Part shown: positions 1-9,881 of the stretch, one piece after another | Numbering within the stretch: the stretch's first letter is position 1 | Layout of the letters: every line of letters begins with the position of its first letter | Assembly: GCF_002795825.1 (NCBI RefSeq) | Contig: NZ_CP018800.1 | Span: forward strand, 372,001-436,000 | Direction: 5' to 3' | Source of the DNA: Mariprofundus ferrinatatus | Lineage (GTDB): Bacteria > Pseudomonadota > Zetaproteobacteria > Mariprofundales > Mariprofundaceae | DNA: 64,000 bases | Position numbers and translations under genes: made by a program | The notes under the pieces: generated by a model | What the model was told of the DNA's origin: nothing | Database searches by the model: none | The model's input: the letters and a program-made list of their open reading frames with translations, nothing else

Positions 1-1
1 C

Positions 2-2080
2 GACTACTCATTGAGGGCAGAGGAGTATGCATATAACAGGGAAACCAGTGATCTTCTAAGCGGCTTCAACAGGATGGCCGATGAAATTCAGAACAGTTTT
101 GCGAAGATCGAAGAGAAGAACCTGCAGCTGCAGGAGAGCGAGAGGCGCTTCAGGAGTATTATCGAACAGGTACCCATGCCTGTGCTGATCAGCCGAAAAA
201 GTGACGGTAAGATGCTGTTTTATAATCAGGCTGTTGCCCAACTGCTTGCTATCGACCCCTCGGCATCAAAAGTGTTCCACACGTTGAACTATTATCGCCA
301 CCCGGAAGACAGATCAAAGGTTATCGGGAAATTGAGAGATGAGGGGACACTCGTCGGGTATGAAATGGAGGCTGTTAAGAGTGACGGTACACCTTTCTGG
401 ATTTCACTCTCAGTTAGCCAGATTGGCTTTGAAGGAGAGGAGGTGCTCTGCAGTACCTTCATGGATATCACCGATCAGAAAGAGATCGAGAAGAGGCTGG
501 AAGTGGAGGTGTCTGAGCGAACGCAGGAGCTTAAGAGTGCGCGTGATGAACTGCAGTCGACTCTCGATAATATGATGGATGTCTATTATCGCATCGCAAC
601 CGATGGCTCTGTTGAGTGGGTATCCAGTGCGATCACGCCTCTACTTGGGTACAGCGTTGATGAATCCATCGGCAAGCCCATGCAGTTGTTCTGGCCTGAC
701 AGTCCGCCCTTTTCAGAGGCGGTGGCGGCCCTGTCCGCAAACGATGGTGTGATGATGAACCATGAAATCCAGTTGCAGCACAGGCAGGGCAAAACAGTCT
801 GGAGCTCCATATCCGCCCATCTGGTTCTCGATGGCAATATGGAGGCCAAAGCCATTGAGGGAGTGGTAAGGGATATCTCCCTGCTTGTTGAGGCAGAGGA
901 GCGGAAGCAGGAGATGGAGAAGAAAATGGCTCACGTTCAGCGCCTTGAGTCATTGGGGGTTCTGGCCGGCGGCATAGCCCATGACTTTAACAATATCCTC
1001 GCCGGGATCATGGGCAATGCGGAGCTGGCAGAGCTGAACCAGCACTCCAACCTTCCGGTCGACAGGGAGCTGAAAAGTATTATCAACGGCAGTGTCCGTG
1101 CGGCAGACCTTTGCCGCCAGATGCTTGCCTATTCCGGTCAGGGCGCGCTCATCCGGGAGTCTGTTAATCTCTCTTCCCTGGTTAAGGAAACGGTTCACCT
1201 GATAGACGTTTCAGTCTCCAAGAAGGTCGCTATTACGTTTGACCTGCAGGCAGATATACCACCGATTTTTGCCGATAAAACCCAGATGCAGCAGATCATC
1301 ATGAATCTGATTACCAATGCATCAGAGTCAATGGATGAGAAGAGCAGTGGAGAGATTCGTGTCTCAACCGGTTCAGTTCACGCCGGCAGAAGGGAGCTGG
1401 ACTCACCCTTCATGGAGGAGAAACGGCCTGAAGGGGAGTATGTCTTCCTTGAGGTGATTGATAACGGCTGCGGCATGGATGAACAGGTCTTGGGCAGAAT
1501 GTTTGACCCGTTCTTTTCCACCAAATTCACCGGGCGGGGCCTGGGCATGAGTGCTGTTCTCGGTATCGTGCGCTCCCATGGCGGAACCATTCATGTTGAG
1601 AGTAGTCCCGGCTCCGGGACAAGGTTCAGGGCCCTGTTGCCGGTCTATCTGGAAGCACCAGCCGTCGAGGTCGTGGATGGCGATACTGACCACGAGGAGC
1701 TGGCTGATAATAATCTGACCATCTTGGTGGTTGATGATGAGGCGATGGTACGATCCATCTTTGAAAGGATGTTTAATAAGCTCGGCTTTAAGGTGCTGCT
1801 TGCCGCTGACGGGGAAGAGGGGTTGAGGTGTTATCGGGAACATAAACATCAGATTGATGCCGTATTTCTTGATATGACAATGCCTAAAATGGATGGCAGG
1901 GAGACGTTGTCGAAGATGAGGGAGATGGGAATCAAGGTGCCCGTGGTGGTCTGTAGCGGCTACAGGGGGGAATCAGTCAGCAGCCAGTTTGACGATGCGC
2001 CGCCAGATGCATTCCTGCAAAAGCCCTTTTCACTGCAATCACTGCAACAGGTGCTTGGCATCTGTTTGAATGGAGATTAA
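2..2080 (+). CDS. Hybrid sensor histidine kinase (HAMP-PAS-PAS-HisKA-HATPase-REC), 5' end outside window
   Basis: The reading frame is open to the left edge, so the N-terminus (expected periplasmic sensor and membrane segments) is missing; the first visible residues resemble the end of a HAMP domain followed by a short coiled coil. Two PAS domains follow (about residues 45-160 and 180-295). The phospho-accepting His lies in GGIAHDFNN (codon at 980), then an ATPase domain with N-box NASES, G1 DNGCGM and G2 GRGLGMS, and a C-terminal receiver with acceptor Asp in FLDMTMPKMDG (codon at 1871). The layout predicts an autokinase that passes phosphate to its own receiver. No DNA-binding output is attached. 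The downstream TonB receptor may share its regulation. The signal is unknown. Confidence 0.9.
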   Translation, partial: DYSLRAEEYAYNRETSDLLSGFNRMADEIQNSFAKIEEKNLQLQESERRFRSIIEQVPMPVLISRKSDGKMLFYNQAVAQLLAIDPSASKVFHTLNYYRHPEDRSKVIGKLRDEGTLVGYEMEAVKSDGTPFWISLSVSQIGFEGEEVLCSTFMDITDQKEIEKRLEVEVSERTQELKSARDELQSTLDNMMDVYYRIATDGSVEWVSSAITPLLGYSVDESIGKPMQLFWPDSPPFSEAVAALSANDGVMMNHEIQLQHRQGKTVWSSISAHLVLDGNMEAKAIEGVVRDISLLVEAEERKQEMEKKMAHVQRLESLGVLAGGIAHDFNNILAGIMGNAELAELNQHSNLPVDRELKSIINGSVRAADLCRQMLAYSGQGALIRESVNLSSLVKETVHLIDVSVSKKVAITFDLQADIPPIFADKTQMQQIIMNLITNASESMDEKSSGEIRVSTGSVHAGRRELDSPFMEEKRPEGEYVFLEVIDNGCGMDEQVLGRMFDPFFSTKFTGRGLGMSAVLGIVRSHGGTIHVESSPGSGTRFRALLPVYLEAPAVEVVDGDTDHEELADNNLTILVVDDEAMVRSIFERMFNKLGFKVLLAADGEEGLRCYREHKHQIDAVFLDMTMPKMDGRETLSKMREMGIKVPVVVCSGYRGESVSSQFDDAPPDAFLQKPFSLQSLQQVLGICLNGD

Positions 2081-2092
2081 AGGGGGAGAGTG

Positions 2093-2233
2093 ATGACAAC
2101 CATATTCTCATGGAAGAGAACCCTGCTTGGGTTAATGCTCACGCTTCCTTTGGTAAGTGACGCAGAGGATTACTTTCAGGCTGACCGGCCATTGCCTGAA
2201 TGCGGATCTGCGGAACTCAAGTGTTGGCTATGA
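2093..2233 (+). CDS. Possible 46-residue secreted peptide or gene remnant
   Basis: A short frame starts at an ATG 12 bases after the kinase stop, behind a purine-rich ribosome site (GGGGGAG). It begins with a signal-peptide-like stretch (basic KR, then LLGLMLTLPL) and ends after CGSAELKCWL. Kinase-receptor loci of this kind sometimes carry a small periplasmic protein gene at this place, so this may be a shortened remnant. I do not recognise the sequence, and it may not be translated. Confidence 0.3.
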   Translation: MTTIFSWKRTLLGLMLTLPLVSDAEDYFQADRPLPECGSAELKCWL

Positions 2234-2298
2234 GAGGTTTGGGAGGCATCATTCTTGCTTGCTTTTATGGGATCAGGGATTGAGAGGGGGAGAGGCTC

Positions 2299-4362
2299 AT
2301 GGAGAGGATTGGCTTGTTATTAAGGTACCCGGCAGGGGTGCTGTTTTCGCTGCTTTTGTCGGTGTCCGTGTCATCGTGGGCTACAGCTGCTGAAAAATAT
2401 TCCACAGATGACCTTCTCGCCATGAACATTGAAGATCTGGTGAATGTTAATGTGACGACCCTCTCCAAACGTGAAGAGCGCTACATGGCAACAGCGGGTG
2501 CCGTTTTCGTGATTACCAGTGATGATATCAGGCGCTCGGGCGTCAGAAGTATCCCTGATGCCTTGAGGCTGGCGCCCGGTATGCAGGTTACACAAACAAA
2601 TGCCAATCAGTTTCAGATAGGAATCCGTGGTCAGACCGACTTCTGGACAGATCTTCTTCTTGTCATGGTTGATGGCCGCCCGATTTATAACACGACATTT
2701 TCAGGGGTATGGTGGGTAGCCCAGAACTACCCGCTGGAGGAGATTGATCGCATCGAAGTGGTGCGCGGGCCTGGCGGTGCAATCTGGGGCTCCAATGCCG
2801 TGAACGGTGTGATTAACATAATCACCAAACATGCGGGTAAATCCCAGGGTTTACGTGTTACCGCCGGTGCAGGTACGGAAGAGAAAGGCTTTGGCAACAT
2901 CAGATACGGCGCAAGCAGTGGCGGACTCGATTACAGGCTGTATGCCATGCGTGAAACGAGGGATGGCGGTTTGGCGAACGTTGACTCTTTTGGCTATCCT
3001 GCCGGTTCTGATATGCCTGATTTCAGGCGTATGAAGCAGCAAGGCTTCCGCCTCGACTGGCAGGCAAGTGCGGCGACCAGGGTTTCCCTGCATGGCGATG
3101 CCTACCAGATTCATTCCGGTCAGTTCGGTTACTGGATGCCAAACCCGACACCTCTGAATTTTGTCGAGTTCTCACGCAGCCATAATGGCTACAGCGGTAA
3201 GAACATAGTGTTTCGTCTGGAAAACGAGCTGATGCCGGGCATCGATTTTAAGGGGCAGCTCTTTTACGATCAGTACAAGGTGCATACGCGCATTATCCGA
3301 GAGAAGAAAGAGACAGTTGATGCGGATCTTCAGTTCGATTTCAGTGATGTTGCAAACCAGAATATCTCACTGGGTGCAAACCTGAGAGGGACCAGATCCC
3401 GCTTTGATAGCACGCCCCAGTTTCAGATGCCGTCGCGCACTACCGGCCTCACGTCGTTCTTTATCAATGATGAACTCTCCATGTTTGATGGCCTGTTCCG
3501 AATTATTGGTGGTGTAAAGGTGGAGAAGAACTCATTCACGAAATGGGAGTCGCAACCAAGCATCCGCGCTATTGCATCGGATGATGACTGGGCGATATGG
3601 GTGGCTGCATCCAAATCGGCACGCACTCCGAATGAGATGGAGAATGGTCTGCGCTGGAATCGGAAGGCTTCCGGGTGCTGGACCTCACCAGTCACCAGGG
3701 TGGCCTGTCTGGTCAGGCAGACGGGTGATGGCAATGTGCGGACCGAACATGTGAAGACATACGAAATCGGTGGTCGTGTGCGACCTACTGAAAAGAGCCT
3801 GATAGAGGTTTCTGCCTTCAAGATTATCTATAAGGGCGTACCTGACACCTGGCAGGACAGGAGCTTGGCCAATCCTCTTATTCCGCAGGCGATCGTACCT
3901 GAATACCTGAGGAATGTGCTTAACGGCAAGGCGGATGGTTTTGAGGCCAATTTCCGCCTCGAGGCTTCAGATAGTCTGACCCTTAAAGGCTCCTTAACCT
4001 TTCTGAATCAGGATTATGTCGATTACCCGATTGCTGACGGTGAAACCGTCTGGACTGTTCGCTCAAACCTGGAGCAGGATCCCAAGGTTCGGTTCCATGT
4101 TGGAAGCAGCTGGAGCCCGGTGAGAAGTCTGGAACTTGATGCCAACCTCTATTTTTATGGTCCGTTTCGAGACAACAATGTTACCGGTCATCACCGGCTT
4201 GACCTTCGTGCAGCTTACAAACCCTCAGATGAGCTTGAGATCAGCGTTGTCGGACAGGACATGCTTAAGCTGAAGCATGTGGAGAATGAGAGTAACTCGA
4301 TGCAGTACGCAACCCAGCAGCAGCAGCGCTGGTATGTCCAGGCGACATACTCCTATGATTAG
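2299..4362 (+). CDS. TonB-dependent outer-membrane receptor
   Basis: The 687-residue protein has an N-terminal signal peptide (hydrophobic stretch ending near SSWATAAEK), then a plug domain with characteristic blocks: FVITSDDIRRSG, IPDALRLAPGMQV, VMVDGRPIYN, RIEVVRGPGGAIWGSNAVNG and VINIITK. A long beta-barrel region follows to the C-terminus. The short lead-in (STDDLLAMNIEDLVNV) is typical of receptors linked to PAS-type signalling kinases. It should import a ligand such as a siderophore, cobalamin or another chelate using TonB energy, but the substrate cannot be read from sequence. The last residue is Asp rather than the usual aromatic residue. The start is an ATG behind GAGGGGGAGAGG. Confidence 0.9.
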   Translation: MERIGLLLRYPAGVLFSLLLSVSVSSWATAAEKYSTDDLLAMNIEDLVNVNVTTLSKREERYMATAGAVFVITSDDIRRSGVRSIPDALRLAPGMQVTQTNANQFQIGIRGQTDFWTDLLLVMVDGRPIYNTTFSGVWWVAQNYPLEEIDRIEVVRGPGGAIWGSNAVNGVINIITKHAGKSQGLRVTAGAGTEEKGFGNIRYGASSGGLDYRLYAMRETRDGGLANVDSFGYPAGSDMPDFRRMKQQGFRLDWQASAATRVSLHGDAYQIHSGQFGYWMPNPTPLNFVEFSRSHNGYSGKNIVFRLENELMPGIDFKGQLFYDQYKVHTRIIREKKETVDADLQFDFSDVANQNISLGANLRGTRSRFDSTPQFQMPSRTTGLTSFFINDELSMFDGLFRIIGGVKVEKNSFTKWESQPSIRAIASDDDWAIWVAASKSARTPNEMENGLRWNRKASGCWTSPVTRVACLVRQTGDGNVRTEHVKTYEIGGRVRPTEKSLIEVSAFKIIYKGVPDTWQDRSLANPLIPQAIVPEYLRNVLNGKADGFEANFRLEASDSLTLKGSLTFLNQDYVDYPIADGETVWTVRSNLEQDPKVRFHVGSSWSPVRSLELDANLYFYGPFRDNNVTGHHRLDLRAAYKPSDELEISVVGQDMLKLKHVENESNSMQYATQQQQRWYVQATYSYD

Positions 4363-4398
4363 TCTACAATAGTTCCACCTGCTTTTCAGGAGGTGGCC

Positions 4399-5205
4399 AT
4401 GTCAGTTCGTCCTGCAGCTGTGGCAGCACTATTTTATCCTGGCGATGCTCAGGAACTCTCTTCAGCCGTTGACACTTTTCTGGCTGCAGCTGCCTCACAA
4501 GCCTCTGCTATTGGCGCATGGCCCAGGGCCGTTATTGTGCCGCATGCAGGATACATCTATTCAGGTCAGACGGCTGCCTATGCCTACCAGGCCATTCGAG
4601 GTGCGAGCTTCAGTCGCGTGGCCCTGTTCGGGCCGGCACACAGGGTTGGCTTCTATGGTATGGCAGTGCCGGAGGCGGACAAATTTGAAACACCGTTGGG
4701 AGCCATTCCGATCAACAGAGAGGGGCTCCGTGAAGCCCTGAATCATCCGGACGTGCAGTCATCCGATCTTGCCCAGGCGCAGGAGCACTCTCTGGAAGTG
4801 CAGCTTCCTTTTCTACAGTCGGTGCTGGGCCATTTTGAACTGCTGCCGGTCTGTGTCGGCATGGTTGATCCCGAGGCGGTGGCCGAGGTGATGTCTCTCT
4901 TTCTTGAGGATCCGGACACACTGGTGGTGATCAGTTCTGATCTCTCGCACTTTCACGATTATGAGAGTGCCAGGGCGATAGACCATGCAACTGTAAACAG
5001 TATCTTGTCGATGCATGGGCCGATCGGCCACGAACAGGCGTGCGGTGCTACCGGTATTAATGCGCTGCTGCTGCTGGCAGAAAAACAGGGGCTTGTGCCC
5101 CGCCTGCTAGACTATCGCAACTCCGGGGATACGGCAGGAGATAAATTGCGTGTGGTCGGCTATGCTTCGATCGCATGGTTTGATCAGGAGTGTTTGAATG
5201 AGTGA
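4399..5205 (+). CDS. amrB: AmmeMemoRadiSam system protein B (MEMO family)
   Basis: A MEMO-family protein of 268 residues, related to extradiol dioxygenases. Visible blocks are VPHAGYIYSGQTAAYAY near the start, FGPAHRVGF, the central QEHSLEVQLPFLQ with conserved His and Glu, and SSDLSHFHDY. These His and Asp residues form the putative metal site of the fold; no reaction is established for the bacterial protein. I chose the ATG at 4399 because CAGGAGGTGG sits just upstream; an in-frame GTG six bases earlier overlaps that site. It overlaps the AMMECR1 gene by 8 bases and is followed by the radical SAM gene, so the complete three-gene set is present. Confidence 0.9.
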   Translation: MSVRPAAVAALFYPGDAQELSSAVDTFLAAAASQASAIGAWPRAVIVPHAGYIYSGQTAAYAYQAIRGASFSRVALFGPAHRVGFYGMAVPEADKFETPLGAIPINREGLREALNHPDVQSSDLAQAQEHSLEVQLPFLQSVLGHFELLPVCVGMVDPEAVAEVMSLFLEDPDTLVVISSDLSHFHDYESARAIDHATVNSILSMHGPIGHEQACGATGINALLLLAEKQGLVPRLLDYRNSGDTAGDKLRVVGYASIAWFDQECLNE

Positions 5206-5772
5206 TACGGTTGACAAGGGAAAGGTCCTTATCGCGCTGGCCCGAACTGCTATTGCAAAGCGGCTTGGCCTTGGCAGTGAGCTGGTCTCTACTGAGGGAA
5301 AAACATGGCTGGAGAAACCGGCTGCCACCTTTGTTACATTGACACTGAACGGCGCACTGCGTGGCTGCATCGGATCACTGGAGGCGTATCGTCCGTTAAT
5401 CGAGGATGTGCGCGGCAATGCCGAAGCGGCCGCGTTTCAGGATTCCCGGTTCACCCCATTGACTGCGGAGGAGTTTGCCAGTGTGAATGTTGAGGTCTCC
5501 GTGCTGACGGAGCTGGAAGCGATGCATGCCTACACTGAGAATATTGCCCTCTCCACGCTGCGTCCCGGTATCGATGGCGTGGTCTTCAAGTTCGGCATGT
5601 ACAAGGCGACCTTCCTGCCACAGGTGTGGGATCAGCTGCCCAATCCGGTCGATTTTCTAGGCCATCTGAAGGTCAAGGCAGGGCTCTCCGCCGACTTCTG
5701 GCATCCTGAGGTGCTGCTCTTCAAATATCAGGTGAAGAAATATCGAGAAAAGGATCTCTCCACGGAAAGGGT

Positions 5773-5776
<4 letters not shown>
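5198..5776 (+). CDS. amrA: AmmeMemoRadiSam system protein A (AMMECR1 family)
   Basis: A 192-residue AMMECR1-domain protein. The family signature LRGCIGSLEAYRPLIEDV is plain (TLNGALRGCIGSLEAY), with the conserved Cys in the RGCIG loop, followed by AAAFQDSRFTPLT and the later block LPQVWDQL. The biochemical role is unknown in bacteria. The conserved Cys and the constant linkage with MEMO and a radical SAM enzyme suggest a modification or radical-chemistry system. The start ATG overlaps the end of amrB and its stop overlaps the amrS start (ATGA), so the three are probably translationally coupled. Confidence 0.9.
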
Positions 5777-6852
<1,076 letters not shown>

Positions 6853-7044
6853 GTATCCGCATCCTGCCAATCACCAAGGGGTAATAACGGCCATTCCAAG
6901 ACGGGCAAAGTGTAACAGCCATGGCATCTGCTTAGCGGTTCCCCGATTTATTCGATCCGGGAGTCGAAAGGGATAGCTCGCCGCGTTCACACCTTGCATT
7001 GAATCAAGTATGGTTCTATCTGAATTCAACCTTGGGGCATCGCC

Positions 7045-7953
7045 ATGAAGTTTGCACATCTGGATAACGATAATAGAAAAATTGAAGTTTCAGATGATGA
7101 GTCGATTCTTCAGGCCTCATTAAAAGCAGGCATCAGGCACACGCATGCCTGCGGCGGCAATGCTCAATGCTCCACATGCAGAGTGGAGGTTCTTGATGGG
7201 ATTCACCACTTCTCTCCGCGCAACGAAGCGGAACAAAGGATGGAGGCATTGCTGAATCTTCCGGAGACGGTTCGCCTTGCATGCCAGAGCCTCATCTCTG
7301 GTGATGTCACGATTCGCCGGCTTGTCGTCGACGAAATCGATAGCCGAATCATCAGGGATCAGCTCGCCAGCCATGATGAGAATTCGCTCGGCAGAGAGAA
7401 AAATATCGCGGTGATGTTTGTAGACCTTGCCAACTACACCAGCTTTGCGGAATCACTCCCCGCCTATGATGTCGTCCACGTGCTTAATCGTTACTACCTG
7501 ACAATGAATGAGATTGTTACTCAGCATAACGGCGTAATCAGCGATGTCGCAGGTGACGGCATGTTGATTCTCTTTGGCGCCTGTAAAAAGAGCGATGGCC
7601 TTGTGGAGGATGCAATTGCGTGCATTCGCGCCATGAAGGAAAAAATGTCCGGGTTTAACGCCTATCTGCAATCGATGTATCACCGATCATTCGGCCTGAG
7701 GGCCGGTATCCATTTTGGTCCGGCCATTATCGGTCACTTCAGCACCGGCCCCATGAGCAAGGTCGCTGCGATCGGGGATACGGTCAATATGGCCAGCCGC
7801 ATTGAACAGGCGAACAAAACATTCGGAACCCAGCTTCTTATCTCGGAGGCGGCTTTCTTGCAGGTCTCCACTGCATTGCCAGTCGGCAACTCACATCAAA
7901 TTGAACTTAAAGGCAAAAGCGGCGTTCACACACTTCATGAGGTCTCACTATAG
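7045..7953 (+). CDS. [2Fe-2S] ferredoxin-class III nucleotide cyclase fusion
   Basis: Residues 1-95 form a plant-type ferredoxin domain: three ligands in HACGGNAQCSTCRVEV (CX4CX2C) and a fourth Cys about 30 residues later in RLACQS. After a short linker, residues 115-300 are a class III adenylate/guanylate cyclase domain with the metal-binding Asp pair in FVDLANYT and VAGDGMLILFG, and the transition-state region IGDTVNMASRIEQANK. The arrangement implies a soluble cyclase making cAMP (or cGMP) under redox or electron-transfer control. It stands alone between amrS and the convergent CinA-like gene. ATG start at 7045. Domain assignment is firm; redox gating is inference. Confidence 0.9.
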   Translation: MKFAHLDNDNRKIEVSDDESILQASLKAGIRHTHACGGNAQCSTCRVEVLDGIHHFSPRNEAEQRMEALLNLPETVRLACQSLISGDVTIRRLVVDEIDSRIIRDQLASHDENSLGREKNIAVMFVDLANYTSFAESLPAYDVVHVLNRYYLTMNEIVTQHNGVISDVAGDGMLILFGACKKSDGLVEDAIACIRAMKEKMSGFNAYLQSMYHRSFGLRAGIHFGPAIIGHFSTGPMSKVAAIGDTVNMASRIEQANKTFGTQLLISEAAFLQVSTALPVGNSHQIELKGKSGVHTLHEVSL

Positions 7954-8042
7954 TCGTTATTGCTACCGACCTGGCTCCTCCATTCTTCCGGTAAAGAGGG
8001 CCGACCCGGTGAGCCGGCAGCCGGAAGAGGTCACTGATGATG

Positions 8043-8771
8043 TTAGTTTGAGATGGCCTTCAGCATGCTGTTAACCGAATCGACCGCTTCGTTGAGGCGG
8101 AGTTTATCCTGGCTTGAGAGGCAGATCTTGCCGCAGGGGTTGGGGCCGCAGCGTCCCGGGTAGGATCCGATCTCCACATCGTCAAACTGCTGCTGGATGG
8201 CGGTGAGCTGGTTGGCGAAGATGCTCTCTGCCAGCGCCACTTCAATCTCGATACGCTGATAAGGGGTGTCGCCGAAGTCGTCGAGGATGGAGTCCAGTTG
8301 CGATTCGAAGATGTAGGGGACACCGGCAAGGATATAGACGTTGCCGATGCGGGCGCCTGGTGCGATTGTTTTATCGCAGCGAATCAGTTTTGCTCCCTGT
8401 GGTACGCGGCTCATGCGCCTGCGCCCCTCGTTCATCCCCTCTTCGCCGTAGTGGTCGGTCATTGCCTGCACGATGTAGCTGTGTTCGATCAGCTCAACGC
8501 CAAATGCCTCGGCGATCGACTCCATGGTGATGTCATCGTGGGTGGGGCCGATGCCGCCGGAGGTGATCACGGCATCAAACTGCGTCCGCAGCCGGTTCAG
8601 GGTTGAGATGATGGCATCGGCCTCATCGGGAACGATGGCAACTTCAGACAGTCTGCAGCCGCGATTAAACAATTTGCCGGCGGCATAATAAGCATTGGCC
8701 TCGCGGGTGCGCCCGGAGAGCACCTCGTTGCCGATAACCAGAATCGCTGCTGTTTGATGCGCCATGGACAT
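8043..8771 (-). CDS. CinA-like / molybdopterin-binding domain protein
   Basis: A 242-residue protein of the MoaB/CinA N-terminal fold. Diagnostic blocks are AAILVIGNEVLSGRTREAN, ITSGGIGPTHDDITMESIA and PQGAKLIRC. It lacks the C-terminal nicotinamide-nucleotide amidase half of full CinA, so it is the stand-alone form found next to or instead of CinA. The C-terminus carries a Cys-rich stretch, CGPNPCGKIC, before a helical tail; I cannot assign it, but it could bind a metal. It reads toward the cyclase gene and is separated from htpX by a hairpin terminator. A second in-frame ATG lies six bases downstream of the first. Confidence 0.8.
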   Translation of the reverse strand: MSMAHQTAAILVIGNEVLSGRTREANAYYAAGKLFNRGCRLSEVAIVPDEADAIISTLNRLRTQFDAVITSGGIGPTHDDITMESIAEAFGVELIEHSYIVQAMTDHYGEEGMNEGRRRMSRVPQGAKLIRCDKTIAPGARIGNVYILAGVPYIFESQLDSILDDFGDTPYQRIEIEVALAESIFANQLTAIQQQFDDVEIGSYPGRCGPNPCGKICLSSQDKLRLNEAVDSVNSMLKAISN

Positions 8772-8808
8772 ATCATAGATTGAGAGTCAGAGGATCGCCA
8801 CTACAAGT

Positions 8809-8836
8809 AAAAAGGCGCACCACGGTGCGCCTTTTT
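8809..8836. terminator. Bidirectional rho-independent terminator
   Basis: A near-perfect palindrome (AAAAAGGCGCACC ... GGTGCGCCTTTTT) with a 2-base centre lies just left of the htpX stop. On the minus strand, the direction of htpX, it gives a GC-rich hairpin followed by T residues; the mirrored A/T tails allow it to work in either direction. Confidence 0.85.
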
Positions 8837-8855
8837 ACAGTCATGCCATTGTGAT

Positions 8856-9785
8856 TTAGTTGCGATTCCTCAACGCGGCGATACGCGCCTCGGTGGATGG
8901 GTGTGAGGCGAAGAGGTGCATCAGACCACTGCTGCGTCCATGGATCTTCATCGTTGCCAGCGCATCCTTCGGAGCAAGTGCTGATTCATGCTGCTCTTCA
9001 ACCGGTTCAACGCGGTGCGCCAGCGCATCGATCTTCTGCAGTGCACTGATCATCGCATCGGCTCCGTAGGCATTTGCAGCATAGGCATCAGCCTTGAATT
9101 CGCGGCGGCGCGAGTGCCACATCACCACGATCATGGCGAGGATCGAGAAGAGGATCTGCAATATGATATCGACGATAAAGTAGAGCATGTAATTCATCTC
9201 GCCGTCGCGGGATCCGGCGCTGGCCACCAGTCTCGCGATCATGCTGGCCAGGAAATAGACGAAGGTGTTCATCAGCCCCTGCAGCAAGGTAGTAGAGACC
9301 ATGTCACCGCTGTCGACATGGCCGACTTCGTGGGCAAGTACGGCTTTCAGTTCCGCATCGGTCAGGTTCATGGCCAGGCCCGATGAAACGGCTACCATCG
9401 AATTGTTGCGCGTTGGACCGGTGGCAAATGCATTGGGGGCATCATCCCAGTAGACCCATACCTCAGGCATCTTGATGCCTGCTCGTTCAGCGAGCTCTTT
9501 CACGGTGTTGTAAACCAGCTTCTCTTTCGGCGTGGAAGGGTCGGTTACCTGCTGCATGCGGTACATCCGCTTGGCCATCGGTTTGCTCATCAACAGTGAA
9601 ATGAAGGCGCCGCCAAAGCCGAATACCATCGCCCATGCAAACTGATGGGTGGCGAAAGCGCCACGTACATCGATGCCGAACATTGGCAAAATGAAGTGAA
9701 TAAGAATATTTCCTGAGATGATCAGGGTGAGAAAGACCAGTAAATTGGTGATGATTAACAGGAAAATACCTTTTAAGCCGCGCAT
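8856..9785 (-). CDS. htpX: Membrane zinc metalloprotease HtpX
   Basis: A 309-residue M48-family protease with two N-terminal membrane segments, the zinc-binding motif HEVGH in VLAHEVGHVDSGD, a further membrane hairpin after it, and the third ligand region SRRREFKADAYAA with the conserved Glu. It degrades misfolded or damaged inner-membrane proteins. The ending FASHPSTEARIAALR is typical of the family. It is transcribed divergently from lon, giving a quality-control pair of proteases around one intergenic region of about 100 bases. Confidence 0.95.
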   Translation of the reverse strand: MRGLKGIFLLIITNLLVFLTLIISGNILIHFILPMFGIDVRGAFATHQFAWAMVFGFGGAFISLLMSKPMAKRMYRMQQVTDPSTPKEKLVYNTVKELAERAGIKMPEVWVYWDDAPNAFATGPTRNNSMVAVSSGLAMNLTDAELKAVLAHEVGHVDSGDMVSTTLLQGLMNTFVYFLASMIARLVASAGSRDGEMNYMLYFIVDIILQILFSILAMIVVMWHSRRREFKADAYAANAYGADAMISALQKIDALAHRVEPVEEQHESALAPKDALATMKIHGRSSGLMHLFASHPSTEARIAALRNRN

Positions 9786-9881
9786 GAAAACTCCTTTTTA
9801 TATTGTCAGGTTAAATGTGGGGATGCTAGCGTATGAATTCAAGTCTTGAAAAAAGATGAGGGTAACCTTAAAAAAGCATTT

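Noticed and set aside
6900-6985. tRNA-like GGTTCCCCGATTTATTCGATC before the cyclase gene
   Set aside because: It does not form an acceptor stem or anticodon arm, and the T-loop is not canonical.
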